Positions 21,997 through 35,500 are shown, counted from the stretch's first letter. The stretch is DNA of 64,000 nucleotides from Zeugodacus cucurbitae (GCF_028554725.1 NC_071671.1:66954001-67018000); one strand, 5' to 3'. The notes: a model not told the origin generated them from the sequence alone. Numbers and translations: made by a program.

Positions 21997-23198
21997 AACA
22001 AGTAAGGAAGGGCTAAGTTCGGGTGTAACCGAACATTTTATACTCTCGCAATTTATTTATTTAACTTTATGTATATTATATAACACACAATTTGACCCAC
22101 ATATTCGTCATATATATTGTATTAAGTCCATTGAAAGTTGGAAACCATAATATTAGGTTAGAAGCACCGAGGTCCTCGTGTTCGATATATGAGGCCTTAA
22201 AAACTTATGGTCCGATTTCGGCGATTTTTAGAATGGGGCTGCCACACTATAAACATAGTATTTGTGCAAAGTTCTGCACCGATATCTTCACTAGTGCTAA
22301 CTTTATATATTGTAAAGTAAACGATTCAGATCGTCTACAAAGTTCTGGTATATAGGAAGTAGGCGTGGTTGTGCAGCGATTTGGCCTATTTTCACAACAT
22401 ATCATTGGGATGTAAGGAAAATATTACAAACCAAGTTTCATTGAAATCGGTCGAGTAGTTGCTGAGATATGGTTTTTGATCCATAGGTGGGCGACGCCAC
22501 GCCCGTTTTCCATTTTGTCAAAAAATCTGAGTGCAGCTTTCATCTGCCATTTCTTATGTGAAATTTAGTGTTTCTGACGTTTTTCGTTAGTGAGTTAACC
22601 CACTTTTAGTAATTTTCCACCTAACCTTTGTATGGAAGGTGGGCGTGGTTATTTTCTGATTTCTTTCATTTTTGGACTGTATTAAAAAGTGGCTAAAAAA
22701 ACGACTGCAGAAAGTTTGGTTTATATAGGTTTATTGGTTTGCGAAATATGTACAAAAAACCTATTTGGGGGCGGGGCCACGCTCACTTCCCCAAAAAAAT
22801 TACGTCCAAATGTGCCCCTTCCTAATGCGATCCTATGTTCCAAATTTTATTTTAATAACTTTATTTATGGCTTAGTTATGACACTGCATAGGTTTACGGT
22901 TTCCGCCATTTTGTGGGCGTGACAGTGGACCGATTATGCCCATTTTCGAAAGCGACCTCCTCTGGGTGCCATGGAGTATGTGTTCAAAGTTTCATTAAGA
23001 TATCTTCATTTTTACTCAAGTTATCGCTTGCACGGAAAGAAGGACGGATAGACATCCGGATTTCAACTCCACTCGTCATCCCGATCATTTATATAAATAT
23101 AACCCCATATCTAACTCCTTTAGTTCTGTGTAACACAAACAACCGTCATGTGAACAAAACTATAATACTCTGTGCAACATGTTGCGAGAGTATAAAAC
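21997..23198 (+). repeat. Hairpin-ended dispersed repeat, copy 5 (full length)
   Basis: The cleanest plus-orientation copy. It begins AACAAGTAAGGAAGGGC, then the GTTCGGGTGTAACCGAAC hairpin and TTTTATACTCTCGCAA. It ends with the block ACAACCGTCATGTGAACA and GCAACATGTTGCGAGAGTATAAAA, so TTTTATACTCTCGCAA is present at both ends in inverted orientation. It has the internal modules but no ORF with a domain and no (TCCG)n run. Confidence 0.92.
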
Positions 23199-26100
23199 GC
23201 ACTCGCACTGCTCTCAATATCTCAAGAATAACGTTCTATATAATGAGCACTGCAAGCGAGTAAAACGTTATGGGTAATGACCGCAGCAGTTAAAATGAAT
23301 TGGCTGCAATTATTCAAGTGTTAGTTAAACGAACTACTAATTTCATTATTTGTTTACAAAAACAAATTATTTATTATTAGTTGTTGTTATAGCAAATCAT
23401 AAACGGTATTTGTAAAATTAGCATTTGTTATTTGCTTTGTAATTGTTATTGTTGTGTTTTATAACCATTTAAGTTACGTTTGTTGTATTTATTTTTAAGA
23501 GTATGACCATACCTAAGCTGTATTCCAGTGTGCAATATAACCTCAATATTTTCCTATTTTCTCTATTGTTCCAATTTAAGCGGGCTTTACTGTACTTGTT
23601 TCATTTATTAATTTGTTGCGCTTTGTGTGTATTTTATGCTAATGGGCCGGTGAAATATTACACCATAAAAATATGAGTTAAACTGTGGATAATTACAACA
23701 ATTAACGATTTATTCAATTACCTAAGCGTTTCATAATTTACATGTATTTATGATTTATTGACCTACATTTAGTAGGTGAGGTTGTTGGTCGTTATCATAC
23801 AATACAGGAACAAGATTTGCATCAAAGAAATAATTATAATACATATGAAAATACCTTAAGGATTCCAATACTAGAGAGTGTAGAAAGTCTACAATTAGAA
23901 GAGAAAGTTTCCTGAACTTATTTCTTTAATTAAATCCCCTGCAATTTCTTTTCACCCATGAAAATCGTGAATTTTATTTCATTGGCTCCTAAAGGTATAC
24001 TTCTATTATCAATAAAATGACCTTACTGCTTCTTGCAACAATTTATGGAAGAAAAAGTTATTATATAATGTAGAATTAGAACTATTTCTATTATTTAATC
24101 TCTTATTCTCCAACCAAGAAATGTACGAAAAATTATAAATGCAGTTTCTCTGCAGTCTCCCTACCCGCTTCAGCAACGACTCATAGTAACTTGACATTCA
24201 AAAAAATTCCTGTACGCACTTGCTGACAGAACTTAAATTCCAGTTTCAGCATAAAAACAAAAATACCGTAAAATACAATAAAAAACAACAGACTGCCAGT
24301 GTTGATAAGAAATATGAACTTCAGTAAATCCCTTGCTCAGCAACCTTACCATTACAACAGTCTGTAACTCCCCAACAAATAAGAACACTGAAGAGAGTTA
24401 AGGCAGACGTCCATCCTAGTTGACACTTAACAACAAGAACAACAACTACATTGACTGAAATTGATGCCAAGACATGTGCGCTTGTCGCATGACTCACAAA
24501 ACACCAACAAGTGAAAATATTTATTTCTACAAAAAGCAACAACAACAATGTCAGGAATTTTCAACTCGGAAAATAACGAAATCCATATCAGCACATATGT
24601 ACATATGGTATATGCGAAATATGGAATGAAATGCTGAAAAATTTTAATGGAAAATTCTACGTGCCATAGCTGTGAAAATACCAAGTGAGAAAAATATGCA
24701 CTTCCAAGTTATTTGGCAAATTACAAGAAAATACAGAAATGCTGCAAAATGCACTCATCAGCCATTATTTGCCTTTGTTAATGATTTTTTGCATGCATAT
24801 TTTATATACTTTGCTCAACCATTTGATCAATATGGCCCTGAACTCATTCTCCGAATGAATCAGAAGTCTTCTTTTATGAATAAGGACCAACATTTCATGA
24901 GATCTCTCTGTCTTACGGGAAGTATAATTTTACGTCTATATTATAAGAGTATGGATGCTCCAAGTTGTCAGTAGACATTATCTTCGAAACATCTCGTGAG
25001 CACCTAACCTGTTTAACCGGTTTATCTAGATTTGATACAGAAATGGTATTACTACTGAACCCCAATATAGGTTTTTGTATTGATATAATTTCCGATATGA
25101 ACGACACTGCTAAAAGGTACTGAGCTCATTGCATTTCTGTTGAGGCTAAGCTAGAGTCAGTGAGATTAAAATAAGAACATTCACAAAAAAAGTGCTGAGA
25201 ATCATCTCACTATATTCCGGACAACTTGTGCACTAAATCTGAAGCAAAATTTTAGTCTTACTAATGGGTAGAAATAGAGAATTCTCTCTTCAGAACCCCC
25301 ATTAGTTCAGAAAAGTATATTACGTTGAAGACAAGAAGCTCGCGCCAAATCTTACAATTAACAATTAATAAAAACTATAATTTAGGGACGGGTCCAAGTG
25401 AAGGACACCCCATTTCGGTCGAAATTTTGGGCTTGCCAAGCAGAAGACCACTGATTTAAGCTGTAAAATATTTTGTGATAAAGGCTGATGGTTGAATGTA
25501 AAGATTCATAGTGTAACAGCTAGAGAACGATTCGTAGAAATCTTACTAGGCTTATTTAGTGAAGTTCTATCGAAATCACTTTTACTTTCTCGAACTGACA
25601 AATCTATACAATGCCATGATAAAGAAAATTGCTCAAAATCAAAAATGAATTCACCTTAGTAGAGAAGAATGCGATTCTCACGAAGATAATTAAGGTTACA
25701 GGCATACAAAACAAGAAAAGTGACGAGAAAATCGTGTGTGTGCTTAACACTACTGACGTCAAAGGGTGTGCCACATTGGACGCTAACCACTTACATAAAC
25801 ATGCAATTCCCGTAAGAGAGAATGAGAAATGTGCACTTCAATTGTGTGAAAAACAAAGCAAAAACAAAAAAGGCGAGACTCGGCATAGTTTCATGCAAAG
25901 TCGAAGTATGCATACGTCAAGGCGAAGGAGTGGCTTTTCATCCCAAATAAGGCGCAACGCAGCGCACCTTTCACACACAACACGTTTATTTACTGTTATT
26001 GCAATTTTTTATACTTGCCGCGCAAAGCAAGCAAATTGAGCGCTAAAATTCTACTTTGGCACATATTTTCGTGCACCCGCCACTGGTCAAGTGAAAGCGC
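23199..26100. other. AT-rich stretch, no gene recognised
   Basis: No supported coding region. A 136-codon frame at 25629-26039 is basic and Ser-rich and has no recognisable domain. A possible 38-nt cassette exon on the minus strand near 24350-24387 is treated as a finding. Confidence 0.45.
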
Positions 26101-26242
26101 GTGAGCGCCGCGCCGCCTAGCTGTCAGCTTAAGTGGGTCATAAAGGTCGCCGGCGTTTGAGCACGCGGCAGGAAATTGAATGAAAGCGTTGAGCAGTTGA
26201 GCAAATGGAAATTTTTACAAGTTGAAATCGTTTAGCGCATTT

Positions 26243-26274
<32 letters not shown>

Positions 26275-26340
26275 TGCCAACACCTCGCTTCAGTATGCAA
26301 GGCGGTGGGTTGGTATGTGTGTGCGATTGTGTGTGTGTTC
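26100..26340. promoter_or_regulatory. GC-rich island with GGCGAC repeats
   Basis: Against the AT-rich background this short stretch is GC-rich (GTGAGCGCCGCGCCGCC and others) and includes a hexanucleotide run of GGCGAC at 26245-26274 and a GT run after GGTATGTGTG. Such islands in fly introns often mark alternative first exons or enhancers. TTCAGTATG near 26290 (plus) could be an initiator, and TTG before GTATGTG a donor. Function is inferred only. Confidence 0.3.
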
Positions 26341-27540
26341 AGTAATGCGCTTGTTTTGTGAAGAAAACTTGTAAATAATAATAACAATAGTGTAAATAAA
26401 TATATAGTATGTTATTGAATAATGTGATAGCTCAATAAGCGGCTACCGGCTTTGTAGTGAGTTGAAGTAAAGTGTATGGCTTGGCGCGCGTCACGTGTAT
26501 CAGCGCAGTGATATATTATCTACGTACATATTTAGGCACTAATATGGATTTTTGATATTAGCCCGTAAAGATATTATTAGATGGCAGCAAAATCATTTTT
26601 TTTTTTGTTTATAAAAACAAATAGAAAAAAATTATAAATATTTTGATCAAAAATTAAAAAAAAAAAATTCGAATTCAAGATAATTTTTCTATTAAACTTT
26701 CGATGTAATTTCACATTGTTTCAAGCTAAATAAAATTGAAATAATAGCTCAATAGAGTATCTTATGCTTACTAAAGCTCAACTACTAGTAAATCACACAC
26801 ATACTACATTCTTATATGTCTACAATATAATAAGGCATTATGCAAAAATAAATCAACAAACAGTTTAATTTCATATTAGCACTTGATTGCTAAGCTCAGG
26901 CGAGTTCACACCAAGCGCTATTTGTTTAGCCATTAATTGTAGGTAACGTATACGCCGTGTAAGGCCATTAAATTTGTGATGAATATGTGTATATCTAAAT
27001 AAGTTATGGATATATGAATGTGTAAATATGTGGATTCATGTGTTCTGAATATTTGCACTGTATGAGTTTGCTACATATTGCTATTTATATGCCGCGTCTC
27101 TCCAAGTTTATGTTTTTATTCAATTATAAATGTTTACAAAGCGTTCTACAATCCCTTAAGCTAACAGCATGCTTATCTTGATATTATAAAATACGCCTTG
27201 TTATTTTTAATTTAATTTTATTTTGCTGATAAGATAACGTAGAGCATACATAAATTAATTGCCAGGTAATTTAGGCGTCTCGTATTATATTTTTAAGCTG
27301 ATTGCTGTTGATAAATAATTATTTTTAACTTTCACATAATTTAATGGCCTTTTTATACACTTATGAACACATAAATGTATGTTTAATGGTTGAAGCACCT
27401 CTTCCCATTAATGACTTGAGCACTTTGTGTGCCGATGGTGTTGAAAATATGTTTAAATTTTACCTCGTGTTCATAAACACTCATACATGTTGATAACAAT
27501 AACAATATATTTTTTACGTACCGTTAATAAAAGCAATAAA
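26341..27540. other. AT-rich stretch, no gene seen
   Basis: Nothing supported apart from A/T tracts. Confidence 0.5.
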
Positions 27541-27545
27541 AAAAA

Positions 27546-27585
27546 GCTTACCTGAAAAGAGAGAAAAAACAAAATATTATTTTTA
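27546..27585 (-). promoter_or_regulatory. Candidate recursive splice site (ratchet point) 2
   Basis: On the minus strand TTTTGTTTTTTCTCTC is followed by TTTTCAG and immediately by GTAAGC, the junction lying between 27552 and 27551. The pyrimidine tract is long and nearly pure, and acceptor and donor are fused with no exon between them, as in Drosophila ratchet points. It has the same orientation as the site at 6682/6683, 20.87 kb away. Confidence 0.75.
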
Positions 27586-27731
27586 TGTAAAAATTACATT
27601 GAAAATAAATTTAATTAACGAATATAAATTTTACAAAACTATGTTCTATATTTAATTGTAGAAATCCAAAATATTTCCCTATCCGTAGGGATCTGAGTAA
27701 ATCTTTATTTTATTTTTTATAAAAATTATAT

Positions 27732-28401
27732 TGGGCCTAATCATTGAATCCGTTTCGATCGAAAAAATGTACGTCGGAATCATTGAAACCGTATCGAAAA
27801 TAAAATTTACGATCGCATTGAACTCACTTACCGACTCGAGAAAATACATTCCGCGGCTAATAGATGTCGCTAATTACGAAATCATTGAATCCGCAAAATC
27901 GAAAATTTTGCTCGAAATCTATCCGTTGGTGAATGAGTTGCGGAAATGTAAATGAAATAAACCATTTGGAAGTTTTTATGTAAACAATTACTGATGACGG
28001 ACTAAATCTTGTTGTAAATGGGTATTTTAGAGACGAGAGACAAAAACAGACTAAAAAAAATAAATTAAAGATGTTTAAAAGTGATATAAAGTTACCCCCT
28101 CGAAATAGCGATGTAATTTTTTTCAAAGATCCTCAGGCGAATTTAATATTTTTTGGAAGAAATTTCACAATAGTTAAAGGTCAGATTTAATTTTTTTTGA
28201 ACAAAGCAAAAATATTTATTTTAAGCATAGACACTTTATCAAATTTGTCGCATTTGTCGCTAAAGGTCGAAAAAACAGTTTATGTTCTCACTTTGTGGTA
28301 AAGCAGTTTATCGACGGAATCAATGATTGCATGAACATTTTCGATCGAAAATCTTTATCGTATCGAAATCGAATTCGCTGAGGATTCAATGATTAGACCC
28401 A
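27732..28401. mobile_element. Non-autonomous DNA transposon with 20-bp TIR
   Basis: Ends read TGGGCCTAATCATTGAATCC at the left and, reverse-complemented, TGGGTCTAATCATTGAATCC at the right: 19 of 20 positions agree. Both ends carry extra subterminal copies of ATCATTGAA and TATCGAAA motifs (for example 27779-27790, 27882-27892, 28318-28328), which often serve as transposase-binding sites. Flanks ATTATAT and TTATTTA might be remnants of a target duplication but are unclear. The element is 670 bp with no transposase; superfamily not assigned. Confidence 0.8.
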
Positions 28402-31400
28402 TTATTTAAATATTAATATTTCTACCATTTAGTGGACAATTTCTTTATAAAATAGTTTTACACCATTTCTCGTTTAGTCATAAAACAATTTTAAAAATGC
28501 CCGCAGACGGGGCTCATATTCAAAGAAGAGGGACTTAAAAATATATATTGTTTTTCAAAGATTAATATTAATAATCAATACATTGATTATAAAAGATGAT
28601 AGCCTTAGACAAATTTTAAAAAATAATAATTTGCTTACATCCGAAATTTCAAAAAATAGTACCTCATATCTACAGTAGATGGCGCAGAAACCCATACTTT
28701 CGAAAAATACGTATTTATTGCTCTTTTTCTTCTAATTTGGAAAATTCTAATAATTTTCCAATAACTTCTCCATATAAGACTTTGCCACTATATATTTCTA
28801 AAGCAAAATCCTTACGTACCATCCTGTATTTTATTAATACCACTAGACAAGCCTTCAAATACACCAAAATGGTTTTTATAACTCTGCAATTCCAGTAATT
28901 TGAATAGCAAACCTTTTAAGGACCCTTTGTAATTAGTATGATCACATAAAAATCGCCAATTTCTGACATACCATTTACGGTCACTGTATCGTTATCGCAT
29001 GACATTTGAGCTCAAAACATTTAAAAACGTGCCACCCACACCAAATATAAGCGCTAAATTGATTTCTATTACTCATAAATTAGTGTTTTCTTGAGAATTT
29101 GTTGAACGTGGTTGACTGCCATTATTGCAACGTCTATTGTTATTACTTTTGCGAGTATTGTGTTGCATATGAATGGGCATAATTTGCAAGAAAATAACGT
29201 TGAAGAATAAAACAGCAAGTATTAGGAATTGTGGCTTTTGTCTGTTAATAGAGACATCTAGCGTTTGTCAATTATTAACGAAGTCGCAGTTTGTTATAAG
29301 CTCGCAAGGGTTTTTAGCTTTGAAGTTAAAACATCTAGCAAGAAAATATTGTTGTAAATATAATAGAATCCATACGTTGGATCTCGATTAAATATTTCAT
29401 GAGAAGAACAATCGAACACTACAATTTAACTACCGACTTCTAGCCCGCGGCCATCTGTTTTTATTTGATATATGTACATTCGCCTTGTGATGTTATGTTC
29501 ACTCAGGCGTACAGTTTCTTAGAGGAAAAGATCGAGGTCCACATGAAAAAAAAAGAATCGAGGTCCATAGGAAGCAAAATGAAGCTCGTCTTCATGTCTA
29601 CACCAAAACTTCACTGTCATCATGAAACCTCCCCGAAATGGATCTTATTGCATCCATTCTTACTATTCATTATTATTTTTTCCCATAATTTTTTCAATTT
29701 ATTCCTTACTACCCCATTTTCCACCATTTTCCTAACTGACATACAATTTCACTTCCACAATTCAATCAACTTTTCGGACTTAAACTAAAAAATGTCAAAA
29801 GCACTCTTCTTCCTTGAAAGCAAACCACGATAAATTAACAAAAACAATAGACTAACTACATTTCTTTTTCTACCGTTCGAATTGTGCTGACAGTAACATT
29901 TTAGCAGTTGACAGCAGCAAATCGCGTTGCGACAAATAACAAGGCTTGGATATACATATTCTACCGACAAAAAAGAATAACAGAGAACTGACATATAAAA
30001 AGAAAAAAAATATAACAAATAGAGGCACTCCACCCACAGCGTCAGCGCAAAGCGTTGCTGTCACGCCTTTTTCACTGACAACTGCAGTTGGCAACTGACA
30101 GCTGTCAGTTATTATCACTTTGAGGCACAAACTCTTTTGTTTGCTTTTGTTGCTTGATTATTTTAGTTGGTTGCATACATTTTTTTACGATTCTCATACG
30201 TAATTGTAACAAAAGGCGGCACTAAATAGTTTGTTTGAGATTTCCCGCACGTCGCCGCTGACGGACATTATGTAAGTTTCCGACAGGCATGCATACAAAT
30301 TAGCGAAATTCCACAGTTGGTTATATGAGTAGAATAAATTTTGTGTGCTGAAGATGTAAATTATATATTGAGTAAATTTATGAGCTAACAATTTTGCCAT
30401 TAATTTCCGTGACAAGTGTGTTGAAACCTGCGCAATTTCTTTTGAAATGACATCGATATTATTGGAAGTCCGGAGTTGGGACAAATCAGTATTTATGGCT
30501 TAAGATTTTCAGTATGGATTTACTATTATTATGTATTATTATATTATTATTGCTTTGTTTTCATTTTTATACTTTTTTGTTTTCATAAAATATTTATTTT
30601 TTTCTTGAAAAATCTTATTTTGGACACTGTGCTCCCACCTTAATGGTCAACTGCGTTGTTTAATGCCAAAAAACTTATTAATGTGCCGTAATTAATGTAT
30701 ACATTAAATAAACGTAATTAACTGCGAATGTATTATATGTAAATATTAGTGAATTTTGCTGTATGCACTTTTGAAGGTTAATAGTTGCCATAAAACACCT
30801 GTCGGCCGTAAAACTTTAATTTACATGTTATATAGCATTTATTTTTTGCTATAAAATATGGTTAATAAACAGATATTTATTAATTCTTAATTTTCATTAA
30901 CTTGTCTTCTGAAGGTTTAGGTCGCTTTGACGGTTTATTGAGGTCTTCGGTGTAATGACAGCGAATGCCTGTCAAATTTTTTGACAACCTCTGTAAGTAA
31001 TCTTTTAAATGGGTTCGTATAAATTATTATTTTCGTATTTTTGACTGATTCTTATAATTGCCATAGCACAAATATTCCAGATTTCTGAGATTTAAATAAT
31101 TTTTAGACTTTCAGTTTGAGCACATAGATGGCGCTACTGTCAAATAATGAGACTTTTTGAGCCTACTTCTAAACATGCTTGATACAGAAATAGAAGATCA
31201 CAGATATAAGCTAAAATAATGTCAAAAATAAACTTAAAAAAAAAATAAAAATATATTTGGCCTCAAATCCGTGTTGTCAACTCATGGATTTATTGAATGC
31301 TACATTAAATGAGAGATGTTAGTGAAATATTATATTAAAAGCAGTAGAAAGTAGATATATTGGAAGATAATTTGGCAATCGTTGTCTTCACTATATTCTC

Positions 31401-32500
31401 CCGATAGTAGAAATATTTTCATTCCATAAACAACTCTTTTATAAAAGCTCTCAATCCAACCCCACGCTCGATTAGAAAGTACTTATGCCAGATGAAACTC
31501 GTAAGCACTCTGTAATTAAAAATTGTATTTCCAAAGGATTTTATTAAATTCCAGACTCAAGTGGCCACTCGCTAACACGTGCTTCAAATAACATACAGTA
31601 AAATGTACGAATTTAAACGAATCAATTAAATTACGAGTGCACTCGTAACACACTCGTGCGCTCAGTGTGCGATTATAACCGCTGACCCTCAATGAGTATT
31701 GGTCAATATGAGCAAGGTATTAAGTTGAGTAGGGCTCTAACTGCATAGGTTATGCGCATTTAATTCTTTTTGATGATATAGTTACGATGATGATAAGTGA
31801 GCATATGAGTGAATATACGTACAAAGATCTTATATACAATTTAGATAGAACTATAAGCAAGAAAATAAGCTTTCATTATATATAACTTTAAACTAAATAT
31901 GAAAATTAACAGGTGGCAACCTTTCTAAAAACTACCGAAAGTCTCTTTTTCTTATAAATTACATATATATACATATATATATATTTTTTTTTGAAATGTG
32001 TGAGAGATAATCTCCAAAATTTCTGTGTCACACAATTTCGTTGCAATCAAGCGATTTCACCTTCGTCTAAAGTAAATAACGAAATCTTCAAATATTTACT
32101 TTAACTATTATCTCGTTTATAGCTCAGTACGTGACTAAATCCAAGTAAACAAATCTCAAAATCAGAATTTATTTCTCAACAGTATAGAATAAGCTCAATG
32201 AATCTGTGAGCTTATACTCGAAAAAGTTCCAGTTGAATATGCATGAGTACATCAATTTTTGTGCCCATATTTTATACCGAAAATAATAGACTATCTTTAG
32301 AAAAACCAAAGCTAATTAATATGCAAATGAGCATTGGAAAGCAAACCTTCTACGGGTGGCTTGGACAACGTTTCTATACAAATGGCAGCTGCTGTCAAAG
32401 CAATCACATTAAATTTGTGGCAATTCTACAAGCAGAATCCACTATAATATTGTATATAATTAATGCATAACGAATACTATATTAGCAACAAAATAATTGA
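28402..32500. other. AT-rich stretch, no gene seen
   Basis: No supported gene. 29885-30110 contains many TGACAG/CTGTCA motifs, including the palindrome listed next. Open frames are short and without domains. Confidence 0.45.
30096..30107. promoter_or_regulatory. Palindromic TGACAGCTGTCA site
   Basis: Perfect 12-bp palindrome of the form bound by TGIF-class TALE homeodomain proteins (Achintya/Vismay in flies), surrounded by further TGACA half-sites within 220 bp. Binding is inferred from motif identity only. Confidence 0.35.
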
Positions 32501-35500
32501 AATAAAACCGCAGTGGAAATTTCCAGCGCGAAAATCGTTTAATATCAGGTGAGTGATTCATGCAATTATTTTTAGAATTTTTTCCAATAGAGAATAATAT
32601 TATTTATACGCAAATATTTTGTGTTTGATTGTTGGCATTCATTAACTGCGCTTCAGACAGACACTTCATTCTCAACACCCGCAGTCAACTCCCTTTCATC
32701 TGCCACTTCAGCGTATCGAAATACCGCTGCCCAGCTGCATTTCATCATAATCACAAACCCATCAGATGCAGCCAAGCTTCAACGCCTAACTGTTTACTGT
32801 TTACTATTTACTGTTAGCTGCTTGCAACTCATACAACAGCTGATTTGCATTAAGGCATTAGCTTAATTATAGCAGCCACTTAATGAAATCGATATTCTAT
32901 GCAACTCAGTTAATTAGCTAATGCATACAAAATTCGTTGGCAACAACAACACCAAGGTGCAACGACAACAACAATATATAGAATGGTAAAACAAGTTTAA
33001 TTAAGATGTGTGAATTTCAGAATGCAGATTATAATATATTAGCGCTAATTGAGGGGTGTGAGTGCAACGCCGGTTGTTGTTGTTGATGAGTGTGTAGTGA
33101 CATGTGAATTGATATATAGTACGAAATAGTGGATTTATAATGTTAGAGAAAACTATTAAGAGTTAATAGAGATGCAACAAACTCTTCGTCAGATCTGTAC
33201 TGCAAAAATAGTCTAAATCATTTTATGTTAATTTAGTTTCAATTAAGCATAAATTAAACTAGTTCTAAATTAACTAAATTTGAGTCAAAATAATGCGAAT
33301 TAAATAGTTGTGGAATTGAGTCATTGAATATTAATTTAATGAATATTAATTATTATTCGTTTCAAAAATGAAACTGGTCGAGGAATTACCACTTTAGTAA
33401 AGAACTGGTTTTATAATTTTGATATTTCGTAATTGTTTTGAAAGTTGAAATCAACGCTATCGGTAGTATAATATAAATACACTAGATTGGTATAGTAGAG
33501 AAATGGAGTATGTTGTGAGAATTCTCAAACTTATCTATGTTCATATCGTTATGAGGTTCACACTAATATCGCTTCAATTAAGGATAGGTTATTCTTCAAT
33601 TTTTGAAAGTAAGTGGAGACACCCTTTACATTATAAGGAAAACGCCTTTTTCATAAATACAGTCTGTCACATCAGTATGCATACCAATAAAAAATATAAA
33701 AACTATGTTAGACCATTAATCACAAATCTAAACTCGAGACATTTTTATGGACTGTAGTCCTCAAACGGCCATACTATTTGCATGTTAGAATAGTTTAGAA
33801 TATTTTACGGATCATATTTTAAATAATCACCGTACGATAAATTATCGCATTATAAATAATCGACAGCGTAACGGGTTTTGCGACAGCAGTTTGCCAGTCC
33901 AATATGGTACCAGGAAAGTCACAACTAATATAAACTCACGTGCAACACTTAATTGGTGGGTTTGCACATATGAGTTTGCTGTCAGTAAATTATTGTAATA
34001 AAAATAAGTCAGTATATATTTTACTAACAAAACGTTCAAATAAATGCTGAATTTAAATATAAAAATGTGATGGCGACTTTACAATCGACTCACAGTCATC
34101 ACGACCAATCATTAATCACAGTATTTTAATAAGTATTGAAGTATTGAATAAGTGAAGTGCGAAAAAATTCAAGTTGATTTACACAAAGTTCACATCAACA
34201 CGGAAAATATTAAAAAATACATATTATATATTAAATGCAAATGTGAACTTGTGTAAAGCGGTGCCGCACCTCCAGCTGTGTGATAAATTGATAAATCAGT
34301 TGGAATTAATTATATAAATGTGTAATTTTACAAATTGTTTTGCTTTATTGCACGTCCTTTCAAAGTACTCATTCGAGAAGAGATCATAGGAAACAGTTCT
34401 ACGTATGTTTATAGTAGAATTCGCACTCGGATTTGACAACTACTTATAGAACAATAGATATAGTGATCAACTATAAACTAAATATTTTTGTTAAATAATG
34501 ATTACTATAGTTATAGCTGAGATCACCATCATCGTATAAAAAATGTAGCCTACATTTCAGCGCGGAGCAGAAACTATTATTTCGTTGACTTTCATTTCAT
34601 TTCCAACTAAAATGGAATAAGAAGTATATATGTATATATATTATATTTGTGTATGAAATAAACGAAATACAATTCTCAAATAAAATCCTCTAGAATATTC
34701 TGAATAGATCACTAATCTAAAACACTTATTCTATGAATTTTATATTAAATATTAATATTGTAAATTTATTATTTTATAATATACATCTAAACAAACAAAA
34801 GTGTGATAAAATTTTCATTTCTATGACTTAACTTTTATTTAAAAAATTTTACTAATAAACTAATTTTACTGTAATTTATACTTAATTGTAATTTTTTTTT
34901 ACTAGAAAAAAAATATTAGCAAAAATTGCTTTATTATTATATCTTCATATATATAGATATTATTCTTTTTATATAGTAGTAATGTGAGTAATAAACACAT
35001 GTTATCTTTAACTATTTATCTACCTAAATACGTATAAAAACGTGTATATGCATAATAAAAGTGAGATAAACTGGTGCTACAGTACAGTGATGTACAAGTG
35101 AGTAAATATTGAGGCAATAAATATAACCTACAATAATATATGCACAGTTACGACATAAAGGCGCTTAATAAATTTTAAGTGCACAGAATATAGTAGGGTT
35201 TGTCGTTTAAGAGAGTAAAAGATAATGTTATATTTTCCAAACAAAATCTCACAACTTAAAATTCGAAAATAAAGGAACAAAAAATGATATCAAATGTGGA
35301 TAATAAAATTAGGACTGCAAGTGGTTGTAATAAAGCGCTTGTTACAATGGAACTGCCCGTAGAATTTACAGATCACATGTTACTTCTAAAAAAAAACATA
35401 TTTATTGATTTAGCGTTGTAACTTTCAGTTGATTTTTTTTTGTTTGCAAAAAATAAACCAATACTAAGTTCAAAGTACAAAGTTTCACAAACAAATAATA

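Noticed and set aside
25629..26039. 136-codon plus-strand frame considered as a gene
   Set aside because: Basic and Ser-rich without a domain, no clear start context or polyadenylation signal; cannot be told from chance.
27828..27842. GTAAGT donor-like site on the minus strand (ACTTACCGACTCGAG)
   Set aside because: Inside a transposable element, without a pyrimidine tract ending in CAG, so not a ratchet point.
27731..27955. 74-codon plus-strand frame
   Set aside because: Lies within the subterminal region of a TIR element; its repeated IIES/IIET motifs mirror the ATCATTGAA repeats.
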